Shown one piece after another: positions 9,404-18,680 of a stretch of DNA of 57,591 nt. The translations under genes were made by a program, and so were the position numbers. Within the stretch, counting starts at the first letter, position 1. Each line of letters starts with the position of its first letter. Source of the stretch: Prochlorococcus sp. AG-355-M18 (GTDB lineage Bacteria > Cyanobacteriota > Cyanobacteriia > PCC-6307 > Cyanobiaceae); contig QCED01000008.1 in the NCBI GenBank assembly GCA_003280725.1, positions 1-57,591 of the forward strand, in the 5' to 3' direction. The notes under the pieces were generated by a model. That model saw only the letters and a list, made by a program, of their open reading frames with translations, ran no database searches and had not been told where the DNA came from.

Positions 9404-10543
9404 TTAAGTGTAATCTATTCCTTTGAGAGTATCTGTATAATAATTTTGTAATTGTATCGTTGCTTGATTCCAATCCCATTTTTCTGCTTCGTTTCGTGCC
9501 TCTTGCCTCATAATTTCTCTTTTATCTTCATTCTCTAGAATTTTTCTTGTCGCTTCAATCAAACTTTGTTCTCCATTATCTTTTTCATCAGGATCATATA
9601 AACACCCATTAATGCCATCGCTAATTATGTCAGGAATTCCTCCCTTGTTGGCTCCGATCACGGGACATCCTGCTGCCATTGCTTCTAGTAGAACTAATCC
9701 AAGTGTTTCTGTACTCGAGGGAAATAAGAATATATCTCCAGAGGCGTAGGCGCTAGCAAGTGCTTCTCCAGATAAATATCCTATGAAATTAGTCCTGGTA
9801 TTTTCGAAAATTTTTTCCAGCTGGTTTCTATATGGTCCGTCACCTACAAGTGCTAGGCAAGCATTAGGGATACTTTCTAAGACTGGTTTAATTCTCTCAA
9901 TTTGTTTTTCTGCTGATAATCGCCCTACATAAATCAATAAGTACTTAGCGTCTTGAAATTCCCCAAATAATTTTTCTCTCATTTTCTCACTTCTCAAATC
10001 TGGTCGGAAACTATAAGTATCTACTCCTCTTTGCCATAGAGCAGTCCTTTGAATTCCTTTATCTTTTAATTCAGTCACCATAGCGGTGGAAGTACATAAG
10101 TTTAACAAAGCTTGATTATGAGCTGCTTTAAGTAATTCCCACAAAAGTGGCTCTAACATACCCATACCGTAATGTTCTAGATATTTTGGAAGATGGGTAT
10201 GGTAGCTAGCAATTAAAGGAATGTTATTTGTTTTAGCTAACCATATGCCACCTAAGCCAAGTACAGCTGGATTAACAACATGTATTAAATCTGGGTTGAA
10301 TTTTTCTAACTTATCTGAAACTGCTGGACCTGGTAAACCAAGCTTCAACTCTGGGTATAATGGTAATGGCATTGCAGCAACTCCAACCACAGTTGCTCCC
10401 ATATATGATTCTGGACACCCCTCTGGACAAAAAATTATAACTTCATCACCATTTTTTGTTAAAAATTCAATCGTTTTAGTCAGTCTTGTAACTATGCCGT
10501 CAACTTTAGGTAAAAAAGTTTCAGTAAACAATGCAATTTTCAC
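9404..10543 (-). CDS. sqdX: Sulfoquinovosyltransferase SqdX (GT4 glycosyltransferase)
   Basis: Transfers sulfoquinovose from UDP-sulfoquinovose to diacylglycerol, making the thylakoid sulfolipid SQDG. The 379 residues form a two-domain GT-B protein: the N-terminal domain begins MKIALFTETFLPKVDGIVTRL, and the C-terminal nucleotide-binding domain has YVGRLSAEKQIERI, FLFPSSTETLGLVLLEAMAAG and the GT4 E-x7-E region. The assignment to SqdX rather than a generic GT4 rests on the adjacent sqdB, 30 bp upstream on the same strand, an arrangement established in cyanobacteria. Picocyanobacteria use SQDG heavily in place of phospholipids in low-phosphate water. Confidence 0.92.
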   Translation of the reverse strand: MKIALFTETFLPKVDGIVTRLTKTIEFLTKNGDEVIIFCPEGCPESYMGATVVGVAAMPLPLYPELKLGLPGPAVSDKLEKFNPDLIHVVNPAVLGLGGIWLAKTNNIPLIASYHTHLPKYLEHYGMGMLEPLLWELLKAAHNQALLNLCTSTAMVTELKDKGIQRTALWQRGVDTYSFRPDLRSEKMREKLFGEFQDAKYLLIYVGRLSAEKQIERIKPVLESIPNACLALVGDGPYRNQLEKIFENTRTNFIGYLSGEALASAYASGDIFLFPSSTETLGLVLLEAMAAGCPVIGANKGGIPDIISDGINGCLYDPDEKDNGEQSLIEATRKILENEDKREIMRQEARNEAEKWDWNQATIQLQNYYTDTLKGIDYT

Positions 10544-10573
10544 TTTCTTAAGGTAATAATTATTTCAGAAATT

Positions 10574-11767
10574 TTAATTAGTCTTTATAGCCTCGGCTTG
10601 TTTTTTAGTCCAGGATGAAACACAAGGTATCCGCTTAAGATCACATCTATTGGAGTATTTTTTAGCTACTTCAACAACTTCTTCTAATAAGCCATTATCA
10701 AGGGTTGTTGGGTTTAAACCTAATTCTATAAAGCATTTATTATCAACAATGAGATCATTTTCAACTGCTTCGTTCCTTGGATTTGGTAAATAATTGATAT
10801 CAGCCCCTGTTAGAGTTGCCACTTTTTTAGCTAATTCGCCAACTTGATGACTTTCAGTCATTTGATTAAAGATTTTGACCCTTTCTCCAGGATTTGGGGG
10901 ATTTTCAAGAGCAAGTTGTACACATTTTACAGAGTCTTTTATATGTATAAATGCTCTAGTTTGCCCTCCTGTTCCATGAACACTTAATGGATAACCAATA
11001 GCAGCTTGCATGAGAAATCTATTTAGAACAGTTCCATAATCTCCGTCATAATCAAATCTGTTTGTCAATCTAGGATCTTTTAAAGTCGCTTCTGTATTTG
11101 TTCCCCAAACAATACCTTGATGCAGATCAGTAATTCTTACAAGATCATTTTTGTTGTAATAAAGAAATAATAATTGATCTAAAGTTTTAGTCATATGGTA
11201 GACGCTACCTGGGCTTGCAGGGTGTAATATTTCTTCTTCAAAGCGGCTTCCATCAGGTTGTGGAACTTCAACTTTTAAATAACCTTCTGGAATTGTTGCA
11301 CCTCTATGTGATCCATAACCGTAAACACCCATTGTACCTAAATGAACTACATGAATATCTAAATTACTTTCTACGATTGCAGCAAGAAGATTGTGGGTGC
11401 CATTAACATTATTATCTACAGTATATCTTTTGGTAAAACTCGATTTCATAGAGTAAGGAGCTGCTCTTTGTTCAGCAAAATGGATTACCGAATCAGGCTT
11501 TTCTTCAATAAGTAAATTTAATAATTTTTGATATTGTTTAGAGATATCCATGTTAAGAAACCTCATAGGCTTGCCTCCAATCTCTTTCCATGCAGATAGT
11601 CTTTCAGTTATTGAAGAAATTGGAGTTAAAGACTCGACTTCAAGATCAATATCTATTTTTCTACGACTTAAATTGTCGACAATAATTACATCATGATTTT
11701 GCTCTGCTAAATTCACCGCACAAGGCCAACCGCAAAAACCATCTCCACCAAGAACAATTACTTTCAC
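10574..11767 (-). CDS. sqdB: UDP-sulfoquinovose synthase SqdB
   Basis: NAD-dependent SDR-type epimerase/synthase that converts UDP-glucose and sulfite into UDP-sulfoquinovose, the committed step of sulfolipid synthesis. The 397 residues start with the Rossmann motif VIVLGGDGFCGWPCAVNLAE. The SDR catalytic Tyr/Lys pair is in SVYHMTKTLDQ, and GVYGYGSHRGATIPEGY is a family-specific substrate loop. It is the first gene of a sqdB-sqdX pair. Upstream lies a 169-bp gap with no gene, holding its promoter and the thiG terminator candidate. Confidence 0.97.
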   Translation of the reverse strand: MKVIVLGGDGFCGWPCAVNLAEQNHDVIIVDNLSRRKIDIDLEVESLTPISSITERLSAWKEIGGKPMRFLNMDISKQYQKLLNLLIEEKPDSVIHFAEQRAAPYSMKSSFTKRYTVDNNVNGTHNLLAAIVESNLDIHVVHLGTMGVYGYGSHRGATIPEGYLKVEVPQPDGSRFEEEILHPASPGSVYHMTKTLDQLLFLYYNKNDLVRITDLHQGIVWGTNTEATLKDPRLTNRFDYDGDYGTVLNRFLMQAAIGYPLSVHGTGGQTRAFIHIKDSVKCVQLALENPPNPGERVKIFNQMTESHQVGELAKKVATLTGADINYLPNPRNEAVENDLIVDNKCFIELGLNPTTLDNGLLEEVVEVAKKYSNRCDLKRIPCVSSWTKKQAEAIKTN

Positions 11768-11876
11768 TCAGAACTCCAAAATTAATAGATTCATAATATA
11801 TTTATTAAATTACTACAGTGTGCTTCCAATTTGCGAAAAAACATTGTAAATAGTTTCAAATCTTCTTTCTTACTAA

Positions 11877-11906
11877 GATAAAAAAATCAAATAATGAATT
11901 TTCATT
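11877..11906 (-). terminator. Probable terminator after thiG
   Basis: Read on the minus strand, AATGAA (11906-11901), AA, TTCATT (11898-11893) is followed by a T-rich run including seven consecutive T. This is an AT-rich hairpin plus U-tract about 30 bp beyond the thiG stop, in the right orientation. The two-base loop means the real stem is probably shorter. The rest of the 11768-11936 gap shows nothing else I can name. Confidence 0.4.
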
Positions 11907-11936
11907 CCCTTTTTAACTTGCCCTAACTTTAGAGAA

Positions 11937-12731
11937 TTAGATAGAAATGTTTTTTTCCGGTGAACTTGCTACTGCGAAGTCTTGTTTTTTAATTCTCCCT
12001 GCTAGAAAAGCTTGCCTGCCAGCTTTAACACCATAATTTATCGCTTGAGCCATTAGAGGAGGATTTTCAGCTTGTGCTATTGCACTATTGATTAAGACAC
12101 CATCTGCCCCAAGTTCCATAGCTTGAGAAGCTTCACTAGGCACTCCAATTCCTGCATCAATTATTACTGGCACATTTGCATTCTCAATAATTATCGCTAT
12201 GTTTGATAAATTTAATAAACCTTGCCCGGAGCCAATAGGTGAGCCTAATGGCATTACAGTGGCACAACCTATTTCTTCTAGCCTTTTAGCAAGAATAGGA
12301 TCTGCATTGATATAGGGAAGTACAGTAAACCCTTTTTTTATTAAAATTTCAGCTGCTTTAATGGTTTCTAGTGGATCTGGTAGCAAATACTTTTTGTCAG
12401 GAATTACCTCTAACTTTATAAAATTATTTTCTTCTTGACCAGATAATTTTGCAAGCTCTCTTCCTAAAATTGCTATTCTGACTGCTTCATCGGCATTTAC
12501 ACAACCAGCTGTATTAGGAAGCATCCAGTATTTTTTCCAGTTGATCTTTTCGAGTAAATTTTCTCCAGTCCGATCATTTTTAATTCTTCTAATAGCGACA
12601 GTTATAATTTCTGTTTCAGAATTTGATAAACTTTCCACCATGTCTTGAATAGATTTGTATTTGCCAGTACCCACCATTAATCTACTAGAAAATTGTTTTC
12701 CTCCAATTAGTAATGATGAATAATTTTGCAT
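11937..12731 (-). CDS. thiG: Thiazole synthase ThiG
   Basis: Forms the thiazole phosphate of thiamine from 1-deoxy-xylulose-5-phosphate, dehydroglycine and the ThiS thiocarboxylate. The 264-residue TIM-barrel begins with [21 protein letters not shown]. The active-site lysine is in the [18 protein letters not shown] segment. The phosphate-binding end holds [13 protein letters not shown] and [24 protein letters not shown]. No other thiamine gene is adjacent; the gene precedes nothing on its strand until sqdB. It starts 2 bp after the stop of the TPR gene, so it is probably translated from the rpmI-rplT-TPR-thiG transcript. Confidence 0.97.
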   Translation of the reverse strand: MQNYSSLLIGGKQFSSRLMVGTGKYKSIQDMVESLSNSETEIITVAIRRIKNDRTGENLLEKINWKKYWMLPNTAGCVNADEAVRIAILGRELAKLSGQEENNFIKLEVIPDKKYLLPDPLETIKAAEILIKKGFTVLPYINADPILAKRLEEIGCATVMPLGSPIGSGQGLLNLSNIAIIIENANVPVIIDAGIGVPSEASQAMELGADGVLINSAIAQAENPPLMAQAINYGVKAGRQAFLAGRIKKQDFAVASSPEKNISI

Positions 12732-12733
12732 AT

Positions 12734-13291
12734 TTAGAATCCCTTATCTTTAATCCCTTTATAAGGTTTGTAATTATTTCTTTTTTCTAATTCCTTACTT
12801 TTTTTAATTGCTGTTTTGTTTTTTGGATCTATCAGCAAAACCTTTTGATAAGTGGCATATGCCAAATCGTATTCAAGTAAACGTTGTTGTGCTGATGCGA
12901 GGTTATTTAGGGCTATAGGATATTCTGGGAGTGATTTTAATGCAGAGTTATAGTGTTTAATTGCTTTTTTAAATTCATTTTGAGCAGCATAAGAAAATCC
13001 TAAAGCATTATTTATGATTGCTTTGGCTTCATCAGGTTCATTTTCATAATTTTCAATTGCTTTTAAAAAAGTTTTAGTTGCTTCAGAATATAATCTTTTT
13101 TTTATCTGAATAGATCCAAATTCATATAATTCTGTAGCTTGAGTGAGAGAATCTAAACCTTTCTGCTCGAATTTTACTAGATTTAATTCTTCACTTCTTG
13201 TTTTAAGAAATTGTCTGAATACAAAAATAGAAATTATGATTAATACAACAAAAAGAATTATTAAATAGGATTGAAAGGAAGAAATTTCCAT
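12734..13291 (-). CDS. Membrane-anchored TPR-repeat protein
   Basis: A 185-residue protein of unknown specific function. An N-terminal hydrophobic helix (about residues 8-26, [17 protein letters not shown]) is probably an uncleaved membrane anchor. It is followed by a soluble domain with about three tetratricopeptide repeats: [20 protein letters not shown], the [20 protein letters not shown] region and the [19 protein letters not shown] region, each with the TPR Gly/Ala/Tyr spacing. TPRs act as protein-protein scaffolds. It lies 30 bp after rplT and 2 bp before thiG. The neighbours do not suggest a particular partner. Confidence 0.85.
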   Translation of the reverse strand: MEISSFQSYLIILFVVLIIISIFVFRQFLKTRSEELNLVKFEQKGLDSLTQATELYEFGSIQIKKRLYSEATKTFLKAIENYENEPDEAKAIINNALGFSYAAQNEFKKAIKHYNSALKSLPEYPIALNNLASAQQRLLEYDLAYATYQKVLLIDPKNKTAIKKSKELEKRNNYKPYKGIKDKGF

Positions 13292-13321
13292 TATTTATAA
13301 TTACTTTTTAAATTATATTCT

Positions 13322-13675
13322 TTATTTCTGATTACTAATGGAAGAAACAATTTGTTCAAAGCACTTAGGATCGTTTAAAGCTAATTGAGCAAGCATTTTT
13401 CTGTTAATGATAATTTCTGAATTTTTCATGCCATTAATTAACTTGCTATAGTTCGTTCCATTTATTCTGGCTGATGCATTAATTCTAGAAATCCAAAGTC
13501 TTCTAAAATCTCTTTTTCTCCTTCTTCTATCTCTGTAAGCATTACAAAGAGCTTTCATCACTCTTTGATTTGCGGTTCTGAAAAGATTTTTGTTGCCGCC
13601 TCTGAAACCTTTTGCAAGATTTAAGATTTTGTTTCTTCTTTTTCTGGCTATGTTGCCTCTTTTTACGCGTGCCAT
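13322..13675 (-). CDS. rplT: 50S ribosomal protein L20
   Basis: Early-assembling 23S rRNA-binding protein. The 117 residues show the very basic N-terminal extension ([18 protein letters not shown]) and the [16 protein letters not shown] segment typical of L20. It follows rpmI by 28 bp, the universal rpmI-rplT pair. In many bacteria infC precedes this pair, but here infC lies 30 kb away at 43801. Autoregulation by L20 is known in other bacteria; I see no clear L20-site mimic in the short rpmI leader. Confidence 0.98.
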   Translation of the reverse strand: MARVKRGNIARKRRNKILNLAKGFRGGNKNLFRTANQRVMKALCNAYRDRRRRKRDFRRLWISRINASARINGTNYSKLINGMKNSEIIINRKMLAQLALNDPKCFEQIVSSISNQK

Positions 13676-13703
13676 GAATATCTAATAGAAATTGGTTAAA
13701 GAT

Positions 13704-13901
13704 TTATGCGTATGGAATCATTAATCTTACATTATCAGCATCTCTTTCATCAACTACGGCTTTTGTTGATAGATGTCTTTTTAATTTGGAGCTTTTATGA
13801 TCCAGCAAATGATTATGGAAAGCTCTTCTTCTCATGAATTTACCCGTCGCAGTAGCTTTAAATCTTTTGGCAGCTGATTTACGAGTTTTTAGTTTAGACA
13901 T
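13704..13901 (-). CDS. rpmI: 50S ribosomal protein L35
   Basis: Small basic large-subunit protein of 65 residues. The start [21 protein letters not shown] and the [15 protein letters not shown] segment are diagnostic of L35. It is first in the rpmI-rplT-TPR-thiG run. The 91-bp gap upstream is divergent with the SpoIID gene and must contain promoters for both. No stable leader hairpin is visible. Confidence 0.98.
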
Positions 13902-13992
13902 TTAAGTCAAATGTGTTTAATTAGGATAATCTAAACCTTTATACGCATTGGTGCAAATTAAAGTTTTTAATTGAAAAGGAAATTTCTAACTT

Positions 13993-15546
13993 ATGAAACT
14001 TAAATTTGGCTTTTTAAACTTATTTTTAGGTTGTATTTCTCTTTTAATAATTAACACTAAATTTACTTCTGATGTAGTAGCAGAAGAATTACTAAACGTT
14101 GAACTCAATACAGAAATTAAAAAAGGAAATTTTTTAATTGGGTTAAAGCAATATCTAGGCGGGGAAAATGATAGTTTTTCTAAAAAAAAGAATATTAAAT
14201 TTACAACTGATAAAGGCTTTTTAAACCTAATATCTTCAAACGGTATTAAACATAAATCAAAACAGATCAATATTAACTGGGTCGATCTACCCATCAAAAA
14301 TCCAAAAATAATTGAAAGAATTATTTTTGGTCCTTTTGCTAGCTATGAATCAGCAAAAAAACAAGCAGAAAAACTTCAAGATAAAGGATATGAGACGACT
14401 GTTGCTTACCCTAAAAATTGGGAAGTATGGATTCCATTTGAAGATGATCTGCCAAAGTTTGAATTAAAAAATAAGATATTCAGAAAAATGAAAAATATTC
14501 AAATTACTCCTTTTCTTAGAAGTGACTATAGTGTGATGAAACTCGAAGGACCTATATATATTTATGCTGAAGAGGAAATAAAAATCAATGGTGTTAATTT
14601 TGGCAAAAATTTTTATTTAATAAAGGATTCATATGGAACTTGGACATTAGTTCAAAAAATTAAGTTTGATGATTATTTGGCAGGTGTTTTGCCATATGAA
14701 ATTGGACCTAATTCGCCTTTAGAGGCACTCAAGGCACAAGCAGTTATTGCTAGAACCTGGGGAATTTTTAATTCTGATAGATTTAAAATGGATAAATATC
14801 ATTTATGTGTAAGCACTCAATGCCAAGTTTATAAGCCTTTTAAAATAAAAAATAAAAAAGTACAAACAGCTATAGAAGCAACTTCAAATTTAATTCTCAC
14901 ATATAGACATCAACCAATTAATGCTTTTTACCATGGTTCTAATGGAGGCCTATCGGCTACTGCAGGTGAGTCTTGGCAAATTCAGGATTATTATTATTTT
15001 AATTCAATCATAGATGGTTCTAAATTATTAAATAAAATTTTTAAACTTCCAATTACAAGTGAATCTGATTTAAATAATTTTTTAGATCTTGATAAAGAGC
15101 AATTTTATGGGAGTAATCATTCTCTTTTTCGATGGAATAAGAAAATTTCTAGTCTTGAAATTAAAGAAAAGTTAATTAAAAATAAACTTTTAAATATTGA
15201 TGAAAATGTTTTGGATTTAAATTCTATTGAACGTGGGTCTAGTGGCAGAGTGACAAAATTGGAAATAAAGACGAACAAAGTGAATAAATCTATTGTTCTA
15301 GTCAAAGATGATATTCGACGAGTATTGAGTTTCATACCTAGTAATTTATTTACTATTAATAAATTAAGTGATGATTTATGGCTTTTGAGAGGAGGAGGCT
15401 TCGGCCATGGTGTAGGTTTATCACAGTCGGGAGCAATTGAAATGGCTAAATTAGGATTTTCTTATGAACAAATATTGAATCATTACTATCGAGATGCAAA
15501 ACTTGAAAAAATTGAGATATTGTCTCAAGGAGAATTAAATAATTAG
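13993..15546 (+). CDS. SpoIID/LytB-domain protein with N-terminal SPOR-like segment
   Basis: A secreted or periplasmic 517-residue protein. Residues 1-30 form a Sec-type signal peptide ending near DVVAEE. A SPOR-like segment at about 110-150 (RIIFGPFASYESAKKQAEKL then GYETTVAYPKNWEVWIP) could bind peptidoglycan. From about 225 the SpoIID/LytB domain follows: FDDYLAGVLPYEIGPNSPLEALKAQAVIARTW, then ending GGGFGHGVGLSQSGAIEMA. SpoIID proteins are amidase enhancers or lytic transglycosylases acting on denuded glycan strands. A Shine-Dalgarno-like AAGGAA lies about 10 bp before the ATG. The GT2 gene starts 11 bp downstream, suggesting an envelope operon. Confidence 0.88.
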   Translation: MKLKFGFLNLFLGCISLLIINTKFTSDVVAEELLNVELNTEIKKGNFLIGLKQYLGGENDSFSKKKNIKFTTDKGFLNLISSNGIKHKSKQININWVDLPIKNPKIIERIIFGPFASYESAKKQAEKLQDKGYETTVAYPKNWEVWIPFEDDLPKFELKNKIFRKMKNIQITPFLRSDYSVMKLEGPIYIYAEEEIKINGVNFGKNFYLIKDSYGTWTLVQKIKFDDYLAGVLPYEIGPNSPLEALKAQAVIARTWGIFNSDRFKMDKYHLCVSTQCQVYKPFKIKNKKVQTAIEATSNLILTYRHQPINAFYHGSNGGLSATAGESWQIQDYYYFNSIIDGSKLLNKIFKLPITSESDLNNFLDLDKEQFYGSNHSLFRWNKKISSLEIKEKLIKNKLLNIDENVLDLNSIERGSSGRVTKLEIKTNKVNKSIVLVKDDIRRVLSFIPSNLFTINKLSDDLWLLRGGGFGHGVGLSQSGAIEMAKLGFSYEQILNHYYRDAKLEKIEILSQGELNN

Positions 15547-15557
15547 AAATTTCTTTT

Positions 15558-16859
15558 ATGAGTGATGGTTTTTATAAAAATCGAAGACTGAAATCATCTA
15601 TTTTTCTTATAGTTTGTTTTTTAGTCACTATCATTCCACATCTATACAAATTTGAAGCCCTATTTTATTTTATATTGATTATTTCTTTTGTGATTGTTTT
15701 TTATGGTTTAATAGTCATTTCTAGGAATTTCAAAAGGAACAAAATTTCAAATTGTAATACTGGTAAAGTTAGTAACAAAGAGTTACCTGTTCTTGATATT
15801 TTAGTAGCAGCTAGAGATGAAGAGAATGTTATAGCAAGATTAGTTGAAAGATTATTTAATTTAGATTATCCAACAAACAAATTGAATATCTATATAATCG
15901 ATGATGGCAGTTCTGATAATACGCCCTTAATTTTAGATCGATTATCTAGGCAATTTGAAAAACTAAAAGTAATAAGCCGTTCTCCAAATGCAGGTGGTGG
16001 AAAGTCAGGAGCTTTAAATTATGCTTTGAAGTTTACTCATGGCGAATGGTTATTAGTTTTGGATGCTGATGCGCAACTAAAACAAGATTCTCTGAAAAGG
16101 TTATTTAGTTTTGTTGAAGAGGGTGATTGGTCTGCAGTGCAATTAAGAAAATCAGTAACAAATATAAGTAAGAATTTTTTAACGTCATGTCAATCAATGG
16201 AAATGGCTATGGACGCAATCTTTCAATATGGAAGATTATCAGTTGCTGGAGTTTCTGAATTAAGAGGAAATGGTCAATTAATTAAGAAAGAAACATTACT
16301 GGCATGTGGTTCTTTTAATGAAGATACAGTTACTGATGATCTTGATTTAAGTTTAAGATTATTATTATCAAAATCTAGAATTGGAATCTTATGGGATCCT
16401 CCAGTCATGGAGGAAGCAGTTGAGAATTTAAGTGCTTTATTAGCGCAAAGACAAAGATGGGCAGAGGGGGGTTTGCAAAGATTCTTTGATTATGGAGATC
16501 AATTGTTTACTAATAAAATTGATTATATCCAGAAATTTGATTTAACTTACTTTTTTATCTTGCAATATGCACTACCAATCATTTCTATTTTTGATTTAGT
16601 TTTCAGTATTGCCTTATTAGATTCACCAATTTACTGGCCTATTTCATTTACAGCTTTTACGTTATCTGGAATTGCTTTTTGGTACGGTTCTTCTTGTAAA
16701 AGCGAAGTACCTGTATTGCAAAAAAGCAACTTTTTGATGGTATTTGTATCGCTTTTTTATTTATCACATTGGTTTTTAGTAATCCCTTGGGTAACACTAA
16801 AGATGTCTATTTTCCCCAAAAAGATACTCTGGCGAAAAACTCTTCATACTGGAGTTTGA
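15558..16859 (+). CDS. Membrane glycosyltransferase, family 2 (processive type)
   Basis: A 433-residue membrane GT2 enzyme. One or two N-terminal membrane helices (about 12-55) precede a cytoplasmic GT-A domain: LDILVAARDEENVIARLVERL, IIDDGSSDN, the metal-binding LVLDADAQ, TDDLDLS, and QRQRW. This D, D, D, QxxRW pattern is that of processive synthases related to cellulose, hyaluronan and poly-GlcNAc synthases. C-terminal hydrophobic helices (about 325-425) follow. The polymer made is unknown. It lies 11 bp after the SpoIID gene and ends 1 bp before the convergent dnaX stop. Confidence 0.88.
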   Translation: MSDGFYKNRRLKSSIFLIVCFLVTIIPHLYKFEALFYFILIISFVIVFYGLIVISRNFKRNKISNCNTGKVSNKELPVLDILVAARDEENVIARLVERLFNLDYPTNKLNIYIIDDGSSDNTPLILDRLSRQFEKLKVISRSPNAGGGKSGALNYALKFTHGEWLLVLDADAQLKQDSLKRLFSFVEEGDWSAVQLRKSVTNISKNFLTSCQSMEMAMDAIFQYGRLSVAGVSELRGNGQLIKKETLLACGSFNEDTVTDDLDLSLRLLLSKSRIGILWDPPVMEEAVENLSALLAQRQRWAEGGLQRFFDYGDQLFTNKIDYIQKFDLTYFFILQYALPIISIFDLVFSIALLDSPIYWPISFTAFTLSGIAFWYGSSCKSEVPVLQKSNFLMVFVSLFYLSHWFLVIPWVTLKMSIFPKKILWRKTLHTGV

Positions 16860-16860
16860 T

Positions 16861-18624
16861 TTATTCATCAAGGTCTATAATTTCTCCATTAAAAAAATTT
16901 GCTAAATTTTTTGAACTATCATCATTAGTTTCCTCGTTAGATATTTTTGTTGAAGAATTAGGTTTTGGTTCTATTTTTTTTATTGGTCGAAAATTATTAG
17001 TTTCATTTTGGTTTTTTTTTGGAGTGTTTGTTGGGTTACTTTTATTTAATTGCTTGGTTGAAAAATTTAGTATTATTAGATCTCCAAAAATCTTTTTTAC
17101 AGTATTTTCAATTATAACTTTTCTGCTTTTTATCATATTTTCCCAGTTGGGAGATAATGCAATTGTGATTTTTTCCGAATCAAAACTTTCAAGTTCGGCT
17201 TGTTGTGAAAGTAACATTCTTGTTGATGGTAACTCTACTTTAGAAAGAATTAATTCCCATTTATCTTTTAAATCATTTGATCCAGGATTATTTTGATTAT
17301 TGTCAGAAATATTTTCCATACTTTCTTTTTCAAGAACTTCAAATTTTTCTAATTTTTCATCTTTTTTGTCGATCAATTCCTCGCGTCTTATCTCTTTTTT
17401 GATACTTGGTTTTTCAATTTCATTAGAAATATCTTCCTTATTAATAAATGCAATGTTTTTTCTACTTTCATGATTCTCCTCAGATGTATTATTTTTACTT
17501 TCTTGCTTATTTTCAAAACTTTTTATCTCTTGACTACCTAGAAGGCCAGTTAAGTGTATTTCAAGCCAAAGCCTTGGATTATCACTTGATTTGATTTGAT
17601 ATTCAATATTTCTTAGATTATTATGCCAATTAATTATTGTTGATTTATTTATTTTTTTTGAGATTTGATCTAATTCATCTCGAAATTCATCAGAAGTATA
17701 ATAAAGATCTGAATATATATTATTTGTAGTGTGTAAAAGTAGATCTCTCGTTATATTCAATAATCCGATAATTATTTGAAGAGGCTCGTTTCCGGCATCA
17801 TATAATTTGTTGCAGGTGATAATTAATGACTCTGGATTATTCTCAACCAATGATTTAATCAGAATTGTTAATTCACTTTCTGATACTTCTCCAAGGAGGT
17901 TTTGGATATTATTAATTGTTATCCCTTCTGGCAAAAGATTCAATTGTTCAAGGAGGCTTTGCGCATCTCTCATACCTCCATTAGATCTTTTTGCAATCAT
18001 TTTTAAGGCCTGAACTTCGTACTCAATGGATTCTGTTTTGGCGATTTCTGATAAATGTTGAAAAATATCATTAGGGCTTATTCTTCTAAAATCAAACTTT
18101 TGGCATCTACTTTGTATTGTATTTAATACTCTCTCAGGATTTGTTGTCGCAAGGATAAATACAACTCTTGAGGGCGGTTCTTCAATAGTTTTTAGTAAAG
18201 CATTTGAAGCTGCAGTTGAAAGCATATGACATTCATCAATTACGTATACTTTCCATCTCGCTTGGGTAGGAGAAAATCTTGCTCTTTCTATAATTTCTCT
18301 TATATTTTCTACTCCTGTATTTGATGCTGCATCAATCTCGATAATATCCAGAGCGCTCCCATCTGTAATTTGTCTGCATAAGTCACATTTACAACAAGGA
18401 GTTATCGTAGGTTGGTCGAATGCCTGGCAATTTAGAGATTTTGCAAATATTCTTGCACTTGATGTTTTTCCAGTGCCTCTTGGACCATTAAAAAGATATG
18501 CAGGAGCAATTTTTTTTGTTAATAGTGCTTGTTTGAGTGTAATGGATATAAATTTTTGCCCAACCAGTTCGTCTAAGTTGTTTGGTCTATATTTTTGATG
18601 AAAAGGCTTATGTATATTTGGCAT
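16861..18624 (-). CDS. dnaX: DNA polymerase III subunit gamma/tau
   Basis: Clamp-loader ATPase of the replicative polymerase. The 587 residues contain Walker A GPRGTGKT (47-54), a zinc module using Cys66, Cys77/78, Cys80 and Cys83, VIDECHMLS, and SRCQKFDFRR. A Lys/Glu/Asn-rich linker (about 365-450) leads to a C-terminal domain comparable to the tau polymerase-binding region. Some cyanobacterial dnaX genes contain an intein; none is present here. I see no clear A-rich slippery site like that used for gamma production in E. coli, though AAAAAA runs occur. The clpX stop lies 56 bp upstream. Confidence 0.97.
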   Translation of the reverse strand: MPNIHKPFHQKYRPNNLDELVGQKFISITLKQALLTKKIAPAYLFNGPRGTGKTSSARIFAKSLNCQAFDQPTITPCCKCDLCRQITDGSALDIIEIDAASNTGVENIREIIERARFSPTQARWKVYVIDECHMLSTAASNALLKTIEEPPSRVVFILATTNPERVLNTIQSRCQKFDFRRISPNDIFQHLSEIAKTESIEYEVQALKMIAKRSNGGMRDAQSLLEQLNLLPEGITINNIQNLLGEVSESELTILIKSLVENNPESLIITCNKLYDAGNEPLQIIIGLLNITRDLLLHTTNNIYSDLYYTSDEFRDELDQISKKINKSTIINWHNNLRNIEYQIKSSDNPRLWLEIHLTGLLGSQEIKSFENKQESKNNTSEENHESRKNIAFINKEDISNEIEKPSIKKEIRREELIDKKDEKLEKFEVLEKESMENISDNNQNNPGSNDLKDKWELILSKVELPSTRMLLSQQAELESFDSEKITIALSPNWENMIKSRKVIIENTVKKIFGDLIILNFSTKQLNKSNPTNTPKKNQNETNNFRPIKKIEPKPNSSTKISNEETNDDSSKNLANFFNGEIIDLDE

Positions 18625-18680
18625 TTATTTTTCATTAATTAGAAAAATTCGGGATTCAATTAAAAAATTAAACTCTAATT

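Noticed and set aside
10221-10556. A 111-codon plus-strand frame inside sqdX
   Set aside because: Lies wholly against the conserved N-terminal domain of SqdX on the other strand.
13986-14297. A 103-codon minus-strand frame over the SpoIID start
   Set aside because: Antisense shadow of a gene with clear signal peptide and domain; no independent support.
16769-17296. A 175-codon plus-strand open frame overlapping GT2 and dnaX
   Set aside because: Runs antisense to the dnaX C-terminal linker; hydrophobic only because it reads a Lys/Glu-rich gene backwards.
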